A stretch of DNA of 64,000 nt from Methylocystis rosea (lineage in GTDB: Bacteria > Pseudomonadota > Alphaproteobacteria > Rhizobiales > Beijerinckiaceae): contig NZ_CP034086.1 in the NCBI RefSeq assembly GCF_003855495.1, positions 1,178,001 to 1,242,000 of the forward strand, written 5' to 3'. The position numbers and the translations under genes are program-made. Positions 11,384 through 19,815 of this stretch are shown piece by piece; within the stretch, counting starts at the first letter, position 1, and every line of letters begins with the position of its first letter. The notes beneath the pieces are model-generated. The model saw nothing but the letters and a program-made list of their open reading frames with translations. It was not told where the DNA came from and did not search any database.

Positions 11384-12259
11384 ATTGCGCAGGACGGCGA
11401 CGGCAATTCGTCGCAATAAGCCAGATGACACGGTCGTGATTTTTTTTCGCAGCAATAATGCGTGATCATTCAAAATTCTCCCGATTCAATCTCTTGCAAT
11501 GAAGCTGTCACGAACGGGAAAAAGCTAGGCACTTGACACGATTTTCGCGTTTGTTTCGCGCGGCGTTGGCGTGCGGCGAGCGACTCCAACGCGCCTGTCG
11601 CCTGTGGAATTTTATAGGCGGCGAATCATCGGCTTATGGCCAAAGATGACAAAAGATCGCGGCGCTCCGCTAGAGAACTCCAATCATTGTGACGGATTTA
11701 ATCACGAGCGTCGTTGCGCGTGATGGCGCTGACGTGTAGCTTCGAAGGGTCGAACGAAAGGCGGTCGGCGTCGGTTTTTCATGGGCGCGCAATAGTGAGG
11801 GGAACGACCTGCGTTCCCCGGCGCGGATGGGCCCACAGAGCGAGACGCATTGCCGCCTTCCAGCCGTTCGGCGTGAAAACTCAAGTGATAGTTCGCAAGG
11901 GCGTAGAGTAAATTCCGTTTCCTGCGACGCGCATCAATCCGGGATTCTCGCTGATCCCGGACGAGGGAGGGCTTTGCCATGGCGAAGGGGCGGTTGGCCG
12001 AGACAGTCCAGGGAGCGCGCAGCGTCAACGTTCGCATCAGTGTGCGGTCGTTCGCGGCGCCGTGCAGCGTCTGTTTCACGCAGGAGGCCAACGTCGGCAG
12101 ATGCGCGCGGCTCGCGATTGGGCCGCCTTCAAGAGTGTTGATTTAGCGCCGGTTGCGGCGACAATTACTCGATCCAACTAGGTTCCTTTCGATCAGCGCC
12201 AGCGGCGAGATTCGCCGGGGGCTCCCTTGCTGGCGCTCGTTTCGGAAAAAAGGTCTGAT
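11384..12259. other. Gene-poor dnaA leader region
   Basis: About 0.9 kb between the rpsT terminator and the dnaA ATG with no convincing gene. It is locally richer in A and T near 11,430-11,480 and 11,600-11,700. I could not find a consensus 9-mer DnaA box. A 55-codon frame at 11979-12146 has GGGAGG at a good distance from its ATG, but no recognisable product. The region probably holds the dnaA promoter and perhaps origin-linked sites. Confidence 0.45.
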
Positions 12260-13762
12260 ATGTCCGATCATAGAGAACAATTGGCAGACGACGGAGTAAC
12301 CGCTGAAGATCGCTCGAAATGGGACCGAGTCCGACACAGACTGAGGAGCGACCTCGGCGACGCTGTTTACAATTCCTGGTTCACGCGATTGGAACTCGAG
12401 CGCATCGACGGCGGCGCAGTGCATCTGACGGTGCCCACCAAATTTTTGAAAAGCTGGGTGCAGTCGCACTATGCGCCGCGCATCAAGGCGCGCGTGGCGA
12501 GCGAATTCTCGAAAGTAGAGCGAGTCCTCATCGACGTGCGTTCGCCTATGCGCAAGACGCGCTCGCGTGAAGACGGCGCAGATCAGGTCGAGTCCAACGC
12601 GCCGCACTGCGCCGCGCGCGCCGTCGCGACATTCGCGCCGGCTCTCGAGGCGGCCAATGAAGGCAATGCGCGCCGCGCCGCTCGCCCGATGACCTTGCGT
12701 CACGACGCCGACGCATTCGTCGGCTCGCCGCTCGATCGACGGCTATCCTTCTCGACGTTTCTCGTCGGGCCGTCGAACCAGCTCGCCTATGCAGCCGCCT
12801 GCCGCGTCGCGGAGGCGCGCGCCGGCGATCTTCCGATGTTCAATCCGCTCTACGCCCATGCGGCGGTCGGGCTCGGAAAGACGCATCTCCTGCAAGCGCT
12901 TGCACATGCGTCGAACGACAACCGCCGGCATACGATTTATCTGACCGCTGAACGCTTTATGAGCGGCTTTGTCTCTTCGCTGACCACGCATACATCGCTG
13001 GCGTTCAAGGAGAAGCTGCGCGGCATCGACGTGCTGATCATCGACGACGTTCAGTTTCTTCAAGGCAAATCAATCCAGCAGGAATTCTGCCACACGCTGA
13101 ATGCGCTGATTGACGCCGGCCGACAGGTCGTCGTCGCCGCCGACCGGCCGCCGTCGGAGCTCGACACGCTCGACGAGCGCGTGCTGTCGCGATTCAAGGG
13201 CGGGCTTTGCGTGGACATCGGCCCGCTGGACGAGTCCTTGCGCATCAAGATCCTCGCCGCGCGCATTGCATCGGCGAAGGAGTCGCAATCCAGTTTCTAC
13301 GTGCCGCCGGAAGTCATCTCCTACGTCGCGCGCACGATCGCCACCAACGGCCGTGATCTTGAGGGCGCCGTCAATCGGCTTCTCGCCCACGCGACGCTGA
13401 CCGGGGCGCCGCTAACCGTCGAGACCGCGGAAACGGCCATTCGCGATCTCGTGCGCACACAGGATCCCAAACGCGTCAAGATCGACGACATCCAGAAGCT
13501 CGTGGCGAGCCACTACAATATTTCACGCTCCGACATTCTGTCGTCTCGGCGCACCGCCAATGTGGTGCGGCCTCGGCAGATCGCCATGTATTTGTCGAAA
13601 GTGCTGACGCTGCGCTCGCTGCCCGAGATTGGCCGCAGGTTCGGCGGCCGCGATCACACCACCGTGCTGCACGCGGTGAGGAAAATCGAGGAGCTCGCCG
13701 CCAAGGACAAAGGGCTCGCCGAAGTCATCGAACTTCTGAAGCGCATATTGAGCGAGCAGTAG
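12260..13762 (+). CDS. dnaA: Chromosomal replication initiator protein DnaA
   Basis: A 500-residue initiator. Domain I (about 20-95) has [24 protein letters not shown] linker rich in Ala and Arg follows. The AAA+ domain III has Walker A GLGKTHL (204-210) and Walker [14 protein letters not shown] (258-270). Domain IV ends with [16 protein letters not shown], the DnaA-box-binding signature. ATG 12260 follows AAAAAAGG and starts at the conserved N-terminus, so the longer frame from 12227 is rejected. dnaN, the usual next gene, is not downstream; a convergent binding-protein gene is there instead. Confidence 0.96.
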   Translation: MSDHREQLADDGVTAEDRSKWDRVRHRLRSDLGDAVYNSWFTRLELERIDGGAVHLTVPTKFLKSWVQSHYAPRIKARVASEFSKVERVLIDVRSPMRKTRSREDGADQVESNAPHCAARAVATFAPALEAANEGNARRAARPMTLRHDADAFVGSPLDRRLSFSTFLVGPSNQLAYAAACRVAEARAGDLPMFNPLYAHAAVGLGKTHLLQALAHASNDNRRHTIYLTAERFMSGFVSSLTTHTSLAFKEKLRGIDVLIIDDVQFLQGKSIQQEFCHTLNALIDAGRQVVVAADRPPSELDTLDERVLSRFKGGLCVDIGPLDESLRIKILAARIASAKESQSSFYVPPEVISYVARTIATNGRDLEGAVNRLLAHATLTGAPLTVETAETAIRDLVRTQDPKRVKIDDIQKLVASHYNISRSDILSSRRTANVVRPRQIAMYLSKVLTLRSLPEIGRRFGGRDHTTVLHAVRKIEELAAKDKGLAEVIELLKRILSEQ

Positions 13763-13834
13763 ACGCGGCGCTCGGCTGGGTTCACGCGAAAAGCGTGGCG
13801 CGATCCGTCGGGCGCAAGTAAGCGCAAGATCTTT

Positions 13835-14920
13835 TCATCGGCCGGTCTTCACCGTCGTCCACATTCGGGTGATCAGTTTCTGAACTGTCTGATCGGGCGC
13901 CGTGACCGTAAACAGGCGTCGCATCGTGAGGTCGTTTGGATAGACCGACGGATCATTGGCGACCGCCTTGTCGATCAGCGGTCGCGACGGCGCGACGCCA
14001 TTGGCGAAATTGGTGGCGATCGAATTGCGCGCGGCGATGTCGGGTCGAAGCAGATAGTCAATAAAGATATAGGCTTCGTCGAGATGGCGCGCATCCTTTG
14101 GAATCGCGAGATTGTCCAGCGACAGGAGCGAACCCTCGGTCGGTATCGTGTAAGCGATATCGACGTCGGTGCCGGCTTCGCGGGCGCGATTGCGCGCTTG
14201 CAGGCTGTCGCCCGACCAACCGATGGCGACGCAAATGTCGCCGTTCGCCAGCGCATTGATATATTCAGAGGAATGAAATTTTTTCACATAGCGGCGCAGA
14301 CTCCCTAAGAGGCTGGCGGCGCGCGAAAGATCCTTCGGATTTTTCGAATTGGGATCGAGCTTCAGGTAGTTGAGCGCGATCGCGAACATGTCCTCCGGAC
14401 TGTCGAGCATGTAGACGCCGCAGTCGGCGAGCTTCTTTAAATTTTCCGGCCGCAGGACCTGATCCCAGCTCGTTATCGGCTTGCCAAGCCGCTCCTGGAC
14501 CTTCGCGACATCGTAAGCGACGCCCGTCGTGTACCACATGTAGTTGATGGCGTAGCGGTTGCCCGGATCGAAACGCGAAAGTCTGGAGTCGATCTCGGGC
14601 CAGACATTGCGCGCGTTGACAAGCTTGCTTCTGTCGATCGGCTGCAGCACGCCCGCCGCGATCTGCCGCTGGAGGAATGTCGCCGACGGCACGACCACAT
14701 CGTAGCCGGTGTCGCCGGCAAGAAGCCGCGCCTCGAGCATCTCGTTCGAGTCATAGGTGTCGTAAATGACTTTGATTCCGGTCTCTCGGGTGAAGTCCTC
14801 GAGCACGCTTGGATCAATGTAATCGCTCCAGTTGAAAATGTTGACGACGCGCTCTGCGCCCAGGACGGGCGATGTTGCTGCGACGAGCGTGAGGAGGCAT
14901 GCGAGAAGAAGCCGTTTCAT
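13835..14920 (-). CDS. Putrescine/spermidine-type ABC transporter substrate-binding protein
   Basis: A 361-residue periplasmic protein with signal peptide MKRLLLACLLTLVAATSPVLGA. The mature part begins VVNIFNWSDYIDPSVLEDFTRETGIKVIYDTYDSNEMLEARLLAG, the hallmark of PotF/PotD proteins; the Trp-Ser-Asp-Tyr segment lines the polyamine pocket in PotF. The start at 14920 fits the signal peptide; the open frame upstream is longer but lacks homology. No permease or ATPase gene is adjacent, so it is an orphan subunit or works with a transporter elsewhere. It is convergent with dnaA. Confidence 0.9.
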   Translation of the reverse strand: MKRLLLACLLTLVAATSPVLGAERVVNIFNWSDYIDPSVLEDFTRETGIKVIYDTYDSNEMLEARLLAGDTGYDVVVPSATFLQRQIAAGVLQPIDRSKLVNARNVWPEIDSRLSRFDPGNRYAINYMWYTTGVAYDVAKVQERLGKPITSWDQVLRPENLKKLADCGVYMLDSPEDMFAIALNYLKLDPNSKNPKDLSRAASLLGSLRRYVKKFHSSEYINALANGDICVAIGWSGDSLQARNRAREAGTDVDIAYTIPTEGSLLSLDNLAIPKDARHLDEAYIFIDYLLRPDIAARNSIATNFANGVAPSRPLIDKAVANDPSVYPNDLTMRRLFTVTAPDQTVQKLITRMWTTVKTGR

Positions 14921-15025
14921 GCGACTAGCCGTGTAGCGGATCAATGGGGCGAACCTATCATGGTTGCGCGCGCTTTGGCGACGCGCCATGCTGGGTGGAG
15001 CGGGCGACAGCCCAGCGGAGACACT

Positions 15026-15499
15026 ATGACCGCGATCCTCGTAGAAGGCGCGACGGCGCTCGAAAGCCGCGCCGACGCGACCAAATGCGTCGCCCGCGGC
15101 GCCCGCCGCTACCTGAGGGCCTGCGGATTTTCGGTCGTTTGCGAAGCGCCCCTGCCGAACGGCCGACGCGCCGATCTCATCGCGCTCGCTTCCGACGGCG
15201 TCCTGCGCATCGTCGAGGTCAAGTCGAGCTACGCCGATTTTCGCGCTGATCTTAAATGGCCGCAGTATCGCGGTTTTTGCGATCGGTTCTATTTCGCGAT
15301 CCCCGCATCGCTCGATCCGGCGATTTTTCCAAATGATGCGGGCTTGATCGTCGCGGACGCGCACGGGGCCCTGCTGACGCGCGAGGCGCCGGCGTTCCCC
15401 CTCGCGCCGGCCCGTCGACGTTCGATGCTGTTACGTTTCGCGGCGATGGCGGCGGACCGTTACTGCCTGCTGGCCTTCGGCGACGAACAGGCGAACTAA
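15026..15499 (+). CDS. mmcB: MmcB-family DNA repair protein
   Basis: A 157-residue protein related to MmcB (DUF2474/endonuclease-like group) of Caulobacter, linked there to mitomycin C tolerance. The central part FSVVCEAPLPNGRRADLIALASDGVLRIVEVKSSYADFRAD has the PD-(D/E)XK layout (Asp in RADLIAL, Glu-x-Lys in VEVKSS), so a restriction-like nuclease fold is likely. ATG 15026 follows GCGGAG. It is divergent from the binding-protein gene and convergent with the RegA gene. The family assignment is by recognised pattern only. Confidence 0.75.
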   Translation: MTAILVEGATALESRADATKCVARGARRYLRACGFSVVCEAPLPNGRRADLIALASDGVLRIVEVKSSYADFRADLKWPQYRGFCDRFYFAIPASLDPAIFPNDAGLIVADAHGALLTREAPAFPLAPARRRSMLLRFAAMAADRYCLLAFGDEQAN

Positions 15500-15504
15500 A
15501 GCCG

Positions 15505-16098
15505 TCAGCGGGGCGCACGCTTGGCGAGTATGCGTTGCAGGGTCCGGCGGTGCATGTTGAGCCGCCTCGCCGTCTCCGAGACATTGCGGTCGCAAGACTC
15601 GAAAACCCTCTGGATATGCTCCCAGCGCACGCGGTCGGCGGACATGGGATTTTCTTGAGCGTCGGGTTTGTCGACCTGCGTCGCCATCAGCGCGTGATAG
15701 ATTTCGTCGGCGTCGGCGGGCTTCGCCAGATAGTCGAAGGCGCCGAGCTTAACAGCGGTGACCGCGGTCGCGATGTTGCCATAGCCGGTCAGAATGATTC
15801 CGCGCGCGTCGGGACGTGACGTCTTCAGCTTTGAGATGACGTCGAGGCCATTGCCGTCGTCAAGCCGCATGTCGATGATGGCGAACGCCGGCGGGTTCGT
15901 CTCAAGGGCGGCAAGGCCCTCGGCGACCGTTTCGCAGGGCGTCACCAGGAAGCCCCGCGCCTCCATCGCACGCGTCAGTCTGCCAAGAAACGGCTTGTCG
16001 TCATCCAGGATCAACAGTGAACGATCCTCTGGCGGCGCTGGAACTTGCTCAGGTTCCGAGACGCCTTCTCGATCGGCCTTCAATTCTTCGGTCGACAT
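15505..16098 (-). CDS. regA: Redox response regulator RegA/ActR/PrrA
   Basis: A 197-residue response regulator. The receiver domain has the acidic pocket LDDDK (31-35), phospho-acceptor Asp76 in AIIDMRLDDG and the lysine in YLAKPAD. The C-terminus RNVSETARRLNMHRRTLQRILAKRAPR is the almost invariant Fis-type DNA-binding helix-turn-helix of RegA orthologues. RegA homologues control redox-dependent genes such as respiration, nitrogen and carbon fixation. It lies 59 bases downstream of regB on the same strand, giving a regB-regA pair. Confidence 0.94.
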   Translation of the reverse strand: MSTEELKADREGVSEPEQVPAPPEDRSLLILDDDKPFLGRLTRAMEARGFLVTPCETVAEGLAALETNPPAFAIIDMRLDDGNGLDVISKLKTSRPDARGIILTGYGNIATAVTAVKLGAFDYLAKPADADEIYHALMATQVDKPDAQENPMSADRVRWEHIQRVFESCDRNVSETARRLNMHRRTLQRILAKRAPR

Positions 16099-16157
16099 TG
16101 CGCGTTTCCAACCCTGATTTTTGTCAAATCTAGCTTATCGCCGGCGTCGCGTCGATT

Positions 16158-17492
16158 CTATTTGTCCTGTTGGGGAAGCCTTGGCCTGGCCGCGGCAGGC
16201 TCCAGCGCGGCGCGCGGCCACGTGACTTTGGCGATTGCGCCAGTGCGTGGCGGAGAAACATTCATTGTTTCGACTGTAGCGCCCGAGCGCTCCAACAGAG
16301 TCTTGGCGATGAAGAGGCCGAGACCAAGCCCTGACTCGGCATCGTTTTTCGTGCGCCGTTCGAGCGGCCGTCCCCGCAGATACGGGTCCCCGAGACGATC
16401 AAGAATGTCTGGAGAGTAGCCGGGCCCGTCGTCCTGAATGGCGATCGTCACGTAGCTTGAACTCCACCAAGCGTCGATCTTCACGCGTGAACTGGCGAAG
16501 TCCATCGCGTTTTCGACAAGGTTGCCCAGTCCGTAAAGAATCGCTGGATTACGCGCCAGCACCGGCGGGTCGGAGGGTCCGTTTTTGGAAATTTCGACCT
16601 CGACGCCGAACTCACGCTGCGGCTCAACCACTTCCTGGATCAGCGTGTCGATCGACAGCAGATTCATCACGCTGCTCTGGTCTGTCGCGCCAAGCGAGGC
16701 CAGCTTGCCCAGGATCTCTCTGCAGCGCGCGGTCTCCTGCGCCAGGAGCGCGAGGTCGTCGCGCAGTGCCGGCGCATTCTCCGGCAGGGCATTCTGCAAT
16801 TCTTTGATGATCAGCGTAATGGTGGCGAGCGGGGTGCCAAGTTCATGCGCGGCGGCGGCGGCGAGGCCGTCGAGTTGCGAGAGGTGCTGCTCGCGCTCGA
16901 GCACCAATTCCGTCGCCGCGAGCGCGTCGGCCAGGAGCCGCGCCTCGTCCGACACGCGCGCGGCGTAGATGCCGATGAAGGCGGCGCTAAGCGCGAGCGC
17001 CGCCCAAACGCCGGTGCGGTAGAGGAGGGGGAACGTCAACTTTTCGTCGGCATACCAAGGCAAAGGATAATATTCGACCGCGAGCACCGTCGCGACCGCG
17101 ATCATGACGATGCCGAGCAGCAGCGTCAGGTTGCTCGGCAGCGACACCGCCGAGATGATCACCGGCGTCAAAAACAACATCGCGAAGCTATTCGTCAGCC
17201 CGCCGGTGAGATAGAGCAGAAATCCCAGCTGGATGATGTCGTATCCCAGCAGGACGGCGGCCTCGACGTCGCCGAGGCGGAAACTGCGCGGCGTGCCAAA
17301 GCGCATGCCAATGTTGAGCGTCGCCGACGCCGTGATGAAGACGAAGCAGAGGCCGACGGGAAAATCGAATCCGAGAATGAAATAGACGCCGATACATGCC
17401 GCCGCCTGACCGGTGATGGCCACCCAGCGTAGCATGAGGAGCGTCTCCATGCGCAGGCGCCGCGCGTCGTAGTCATAATCGACAGTTGTCAT
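16158..17492 (-). CDS. regB: Redox sensor histidine kinase RegB/ActS/PrrB
   Basis: A 444-residue membrane kinase with about six transmembrane segments in residues 25-180. The ubiquinone-binding heptapeptide is GGLTNSF (97-103), where typical RegB has Pro in place of this Ser. The H-box is AAAAHELGTPL with phospho-acceptor His216, and the redox-active cysteine is Cys257 in ETARCREIL. The ATPase lobe shows NLVENAMDFA, DDGPGY and ESGLGLGLFIAK. These features support a quinone- and thiol-sensing kinase that phosphorylates RegA, encoded just downstream. The start is the first Met before the conserved RRLRMETLLMLRW. Confidence 0.93.
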   Translation of the reverse strand: MTTVDYDYDARRLRMETLLMLRWVAITGQAAACIGVYFILGFDFPVGLCFVFITASATLNIGMRFGTPRSFRLGDVEAAVLLGYDIIQLGFLLYLTGGLTNSFAMLFLTPVIISAVSLPSNLTLLLGIVMIAVATVLAVEYYPLPWYADEKLTFPLLYRTGVWAALALSAAFIGIYAARVSDEARLLADALAATELVLEREQHLSQLDGLAAAAAHELGTPLATITLIIKELQNALPENAPALRDDLALLAQETARCREILGKLASLGATDQSSVMNLLSIDTLIQEVVEPQREFGVEVEISKNGPSDPPVLARNPAILYGLGNLVENAMDFASSRVKIDAWWSSSYVTIAIQDDGPGYSPDILDRLGDPYLRGRPLERRTKNDAESGLGLGLFIAKTLLERSGATVETMNVSPPRTGAIAKVTWPRAALEPAAARPRLPQQDK

Positions 17493-17528
17493 TTCAGTAA
17501 TTCCATGGAGCGCTGCTTCCGGCGTGCT

Positions 17529-18368
17529 TCACAATCCCACGCCGCGCGACGCGCGCCAGATGCGCCACTGTCGTCGCAGCGGCGAGGGATCGCCAAGCGG
17601 GCGACACGGATCGTAATCGCTTCGCGCCAGCCGCTCCAGATAAAGTGGAGCGGTGGCGCAGGGGAGCAGCGCGGCGCGGGCGGGTCCGAGATCCGCGGCC
17701 AGCCGGCGCGCCTGCTCATAGTGGGACTGCGCCAGTCCGTGCAATTTCTTCACGATCGGACCAAGCTCGCTGCGCCCACCTGACGGCCCGCCGTCCTGCG
17801 CGAACGCCTCGTCCGGCAGGAATTTCTGCTGGTGGGGGCCATCAGGAAGAGCGCGCAATATGCGCGTGAGGCCGAGCGCGACGCCCGCCGCATCGAAAGC
17901 CCCCGCCGGCGGCGCGTGAAGATCTGCGCCGAGAATTCGCGCCGCCCAGCGAATCGGCGCCGACGCCGTAGCGCGGCAATAGTCTTCGAGCGCCGTCCAT
18001 GTTGGCATCGCATCGTCGTAGAGATCGAAAATATGCGCCTCCGTCAGCGCGACGAATTCGCTGCGGGGCAAGGAGAATCGCTCGATCGTGTCGATCAGCG
18101 CATCGGCCACGGGATTGGCGCGCACGCCTTCGCCTTGCGCGGCGTCGGCTTCCAGCGCGTCGACCCACCACTGAAGCCGCATCTCGCCGAGCAGCGGTTG
18201 CGTGACCTTGCCGCTAACGTCCGCCGTTTCCTGGGCGAAGGCGTAGAGCGCATGAATATGCGGGCGCGCGGCCTGGGGTGCAAAGAGGCAGGCAAGCCAG
18301 AGGTCGCGATCACGCGCGCGCAGAAGTTCCTCGCACTGCACATAATGCTCCTGCGAGGCGGCGGTCAT
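17529..18368 (-). CDS. Squalene/phytoene synthase-like protein, NDUFAF6 type
   Basis: A 279-residue trans-isoprenyl-diphosphate-synthase-fold protein. It starts HYVQCEELLRARDRDLWLACLFAP and shows ALYAFAQETADVSGKV, LGEMRLQWWVDAL and LGLTRILRALP. The usual DxxxD metal-binding motifs of true phytoene synthase are weak: YAFAQETADV replaces the first Asp-rich motif. This matches the group related to mitochondrial NDUFAF6, a complex I assembly factor. It sits 4 bases after an Mth938-domain gene (NDUFAF3-like) and secF, the arrangement known in alphaproteobacteria. A role in respiratory complex I assembly is more likely than carotenoid synthesis; no carotenoid genes are near. Confidence 0.8.
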   Translation of the reverse strand: MTAASQEHYVQCEELLRARDRDLWLACLFAPQAARPHIHALYAFAQETADVSGKVTQPLLGEMRLQWWVDALEADAAQGEGVRANPVADALIDTIERFSLPRSEFVALTEAHIFDLYDDAMPTWTALEDYCRATASAPIRWAARILGADLHAPPAGAFDAAGVALGLTRILRALPDGPHQQKFLPDEAFAQDGGPSGGRSELGPIVKKLHGLAQSHYEQARRLAADLGPARAALLPCATAPLYLERLARSDYDPCRPLGDPSPLRRQWRIWRASRGVGL

Positions 18369-18372
18369 GATG

Positions 18373-18750
18373 TCACACGGCGATCAGCAACGCGCCGACA
18401 CGGCGATTCTCGTCGACGAGAACATTGTAGGTCCGCACGGCGGCTCCCGTCGCCATGGTTTCGCAACCGACGCCCGCCGCGCGCAGCTTCGCGCGCAAGC
18501 CGCCGGCAAGCGGCAGCAAATCCTTGCCGGTGCCGACGACAAACACGTCGAGCCCGCCGCTTTCGGAAAGCGCGCTATCGATCATCGAATCGTCGATCTC
18601 CGCAGCGCTGGTCAGAGGCACGGCGCGCACGCCCGAGGGCAGCGCGAGAATCGAGCCGCGGTGGGACATGTCGGCGAAGCGGAACCCCCCGCCGCCATAG
18701 TCATCGATTTTATGACGGCCGGGCACATAGCCGCCGTCGCTGCTCGTCAA
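18373..18750 (-). CDS. Mth938-domain protein, NDUFAF3-like
   Basis: A 125-residue protein of the Mth938/DUF498 family: IDDYGGGGFRFADMSHRGSIL, then SESGGLDVFVVGTGKDLLPL and the C-terminal TGAAVRTYNVLVDENRRVGALLIAV. The human relative NDUFAF3 helps assemble complex I. Its ATG overlaps the secF stop, and the squalene-synthase-like gene follows by 4 bases, so the three appear to be one transcript. Function in bacteria is not proven. Confidence 0.87.
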   Translation of the reverse strand: MTSSDGGYVPGRHKIDDYGGGGFRFADMSHRGSILALPSGVRAVPLTSAAEIDDSMIDSALSESGGLDVFVVGTGKDLLPLAGGLRAKLRAAGVGCETMATGAAVRTYNVLVDENRRVGALLIAV

Positions 18751-19802
18751 GCCGGCCTCGTCTTGGCGCGTTTGCCGGACGTCTTCCGAGCGGGCGCGGG
18801 CGTCGACTTCGGCGGCGCGGAGACGGGCTCCTCCGTAAACTCCTCGCGCGCGGCGACTGTGTCGGCCTTGCGCTCCGTCTCGTGCTTCTGCGCCGCCTTG
18901 TCGGCGTCTTCATTGCGCAGCCCGAGATAGATCAGCATCGGCGAGCAGATGAAGATTGACGAGTAGGTCGCGACGAAAATGCCCCAAATCATCGCGACCG
19001 AGAACGACCGGATCACTTGGCCGCCGAAGGCGACGAGCGCGAACAGGGCGAGCATCACGGTCGTCGCGGTCATGATCGTGCGCGGCAGGACGGCGTTGAT
19101 CGACATGTCGACCATTTGCGCGGTCGGCAGTTTCTTGTATTTGCGCATGTTCTCGCGAATTCGGTCGAGCACCACCACGGTTTCGTTCAACGAGTAGCCG
19201 ACGATGGTCAAGATCGCCGCGATCGATGTGGTGTTGAATTCGAGCTGCGTGATCGAGAAAAAGCCGACGGTGAGCAGCAGATCATGCATCGTCGCGATCA
19301 CCGCGCCGATCGCGAATTGCCACTCGAAACGGAACCAGAGATAGGTCAGCACCGCGATGATCGACAGCACGACGCCGAGCGTGCCGGACTGGACCAATTC
19401 GTTTGAGACGCGCGGGCCGACGACCTCGACGCGGCGCAAATCATAGTATCCGCCGACAGCGCCGCGCACGCGCTCCACCGCCGCCTGCTGGGCGACGTCG
19501 CCACCGGGCTGCAGACCGAAGCGCAATGTGGCGTCTGCCGGATTCCCGAACGCCTGCACCTCGATGTCGCCGAGCTGGAGGCCTTCGCCAAGCGTGCGCA
19601 GCGTCCCTACTTCCGCGGCGCCGGATTTGGCCCGCAGTTCGATCACCGTGCCGCCGGCAAAGTCGATGCCGAAATTCATGCCCTTGAAGACAAAGAGGGC
19701 GACCGCGATCAGCGACAGCAAAGCCGAGAATGGATAGCTCACGCGGCGGAACCGCATGAACGGGAACTTGGTGTTCTCCGGAGCGAGGCGCAGAAGTTTC
19801 AT
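18747..19802 (-). CDS. secF: Protein translocase subunit SecF
   Basis: A 351-residue inner-membrane protein of the SecDF accessory complex, which uses the proton gradient to pull exported proteins across. It shows NFGIDFAGGTVIEL near residue 50, the conserved WRF/EWQFAIGAVIATMHDLLLTVGFF segment, and TIVGYSLNETVVVLDRIREN. Six transmembrane helices are expected. The C-terminal 50 residues are a Lys/Ala/Pro-rich cytoplasmic tail, longer than usual. It follows secD by 13 bases. Confidence 0.96.
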   Translation of the reverse strand: MKLLRLAPENTKFPFMRFRRVSYPFSALLSLIAVALFVFKGMNFGIDFAGGTVIELRAKSGAAEVGTLRTLGEGLQLGDIEVQAFGNPADATLRFGLQPGGDVAQQAAVERVRGAVGGYYDLRRVEVVGPRVSNELVQSGTLGVVLSIIAVLTYLWFRFEWQFAIGAVIATMHDLLLTVGFFSITQLEFNTTSIAAILTIVGYSLNETVVVLDRIRENMRKYKKLPTAQMVDMSINAVLPRTIMTATTVMLALFALVAFGGQVIRSFSVAMIWGIFVATYSSIFICSPMLIYLGLRNEDADKAAQKHETERKADTVAAREEFTEEPVSAPPKSTPAPARKTSGKRAKTRPA

Positions 19803-19815
19803 AAATGTCGACCCT

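Noticed and set aside
11384..12259. Chromosome origin at the dnaA leader
   Set aside because: No consensus DnaA 9-mer was found by eye and GANTC sites are not denser than expected. In many alphaproteobacteria the origin is not at dnaA.
17529..18368. Carotenoid or hopanoid synthesis gene
   Set aside because: Asp-rich motifs are weak and no pathway partners are near; the context matches the complex I assembly type.
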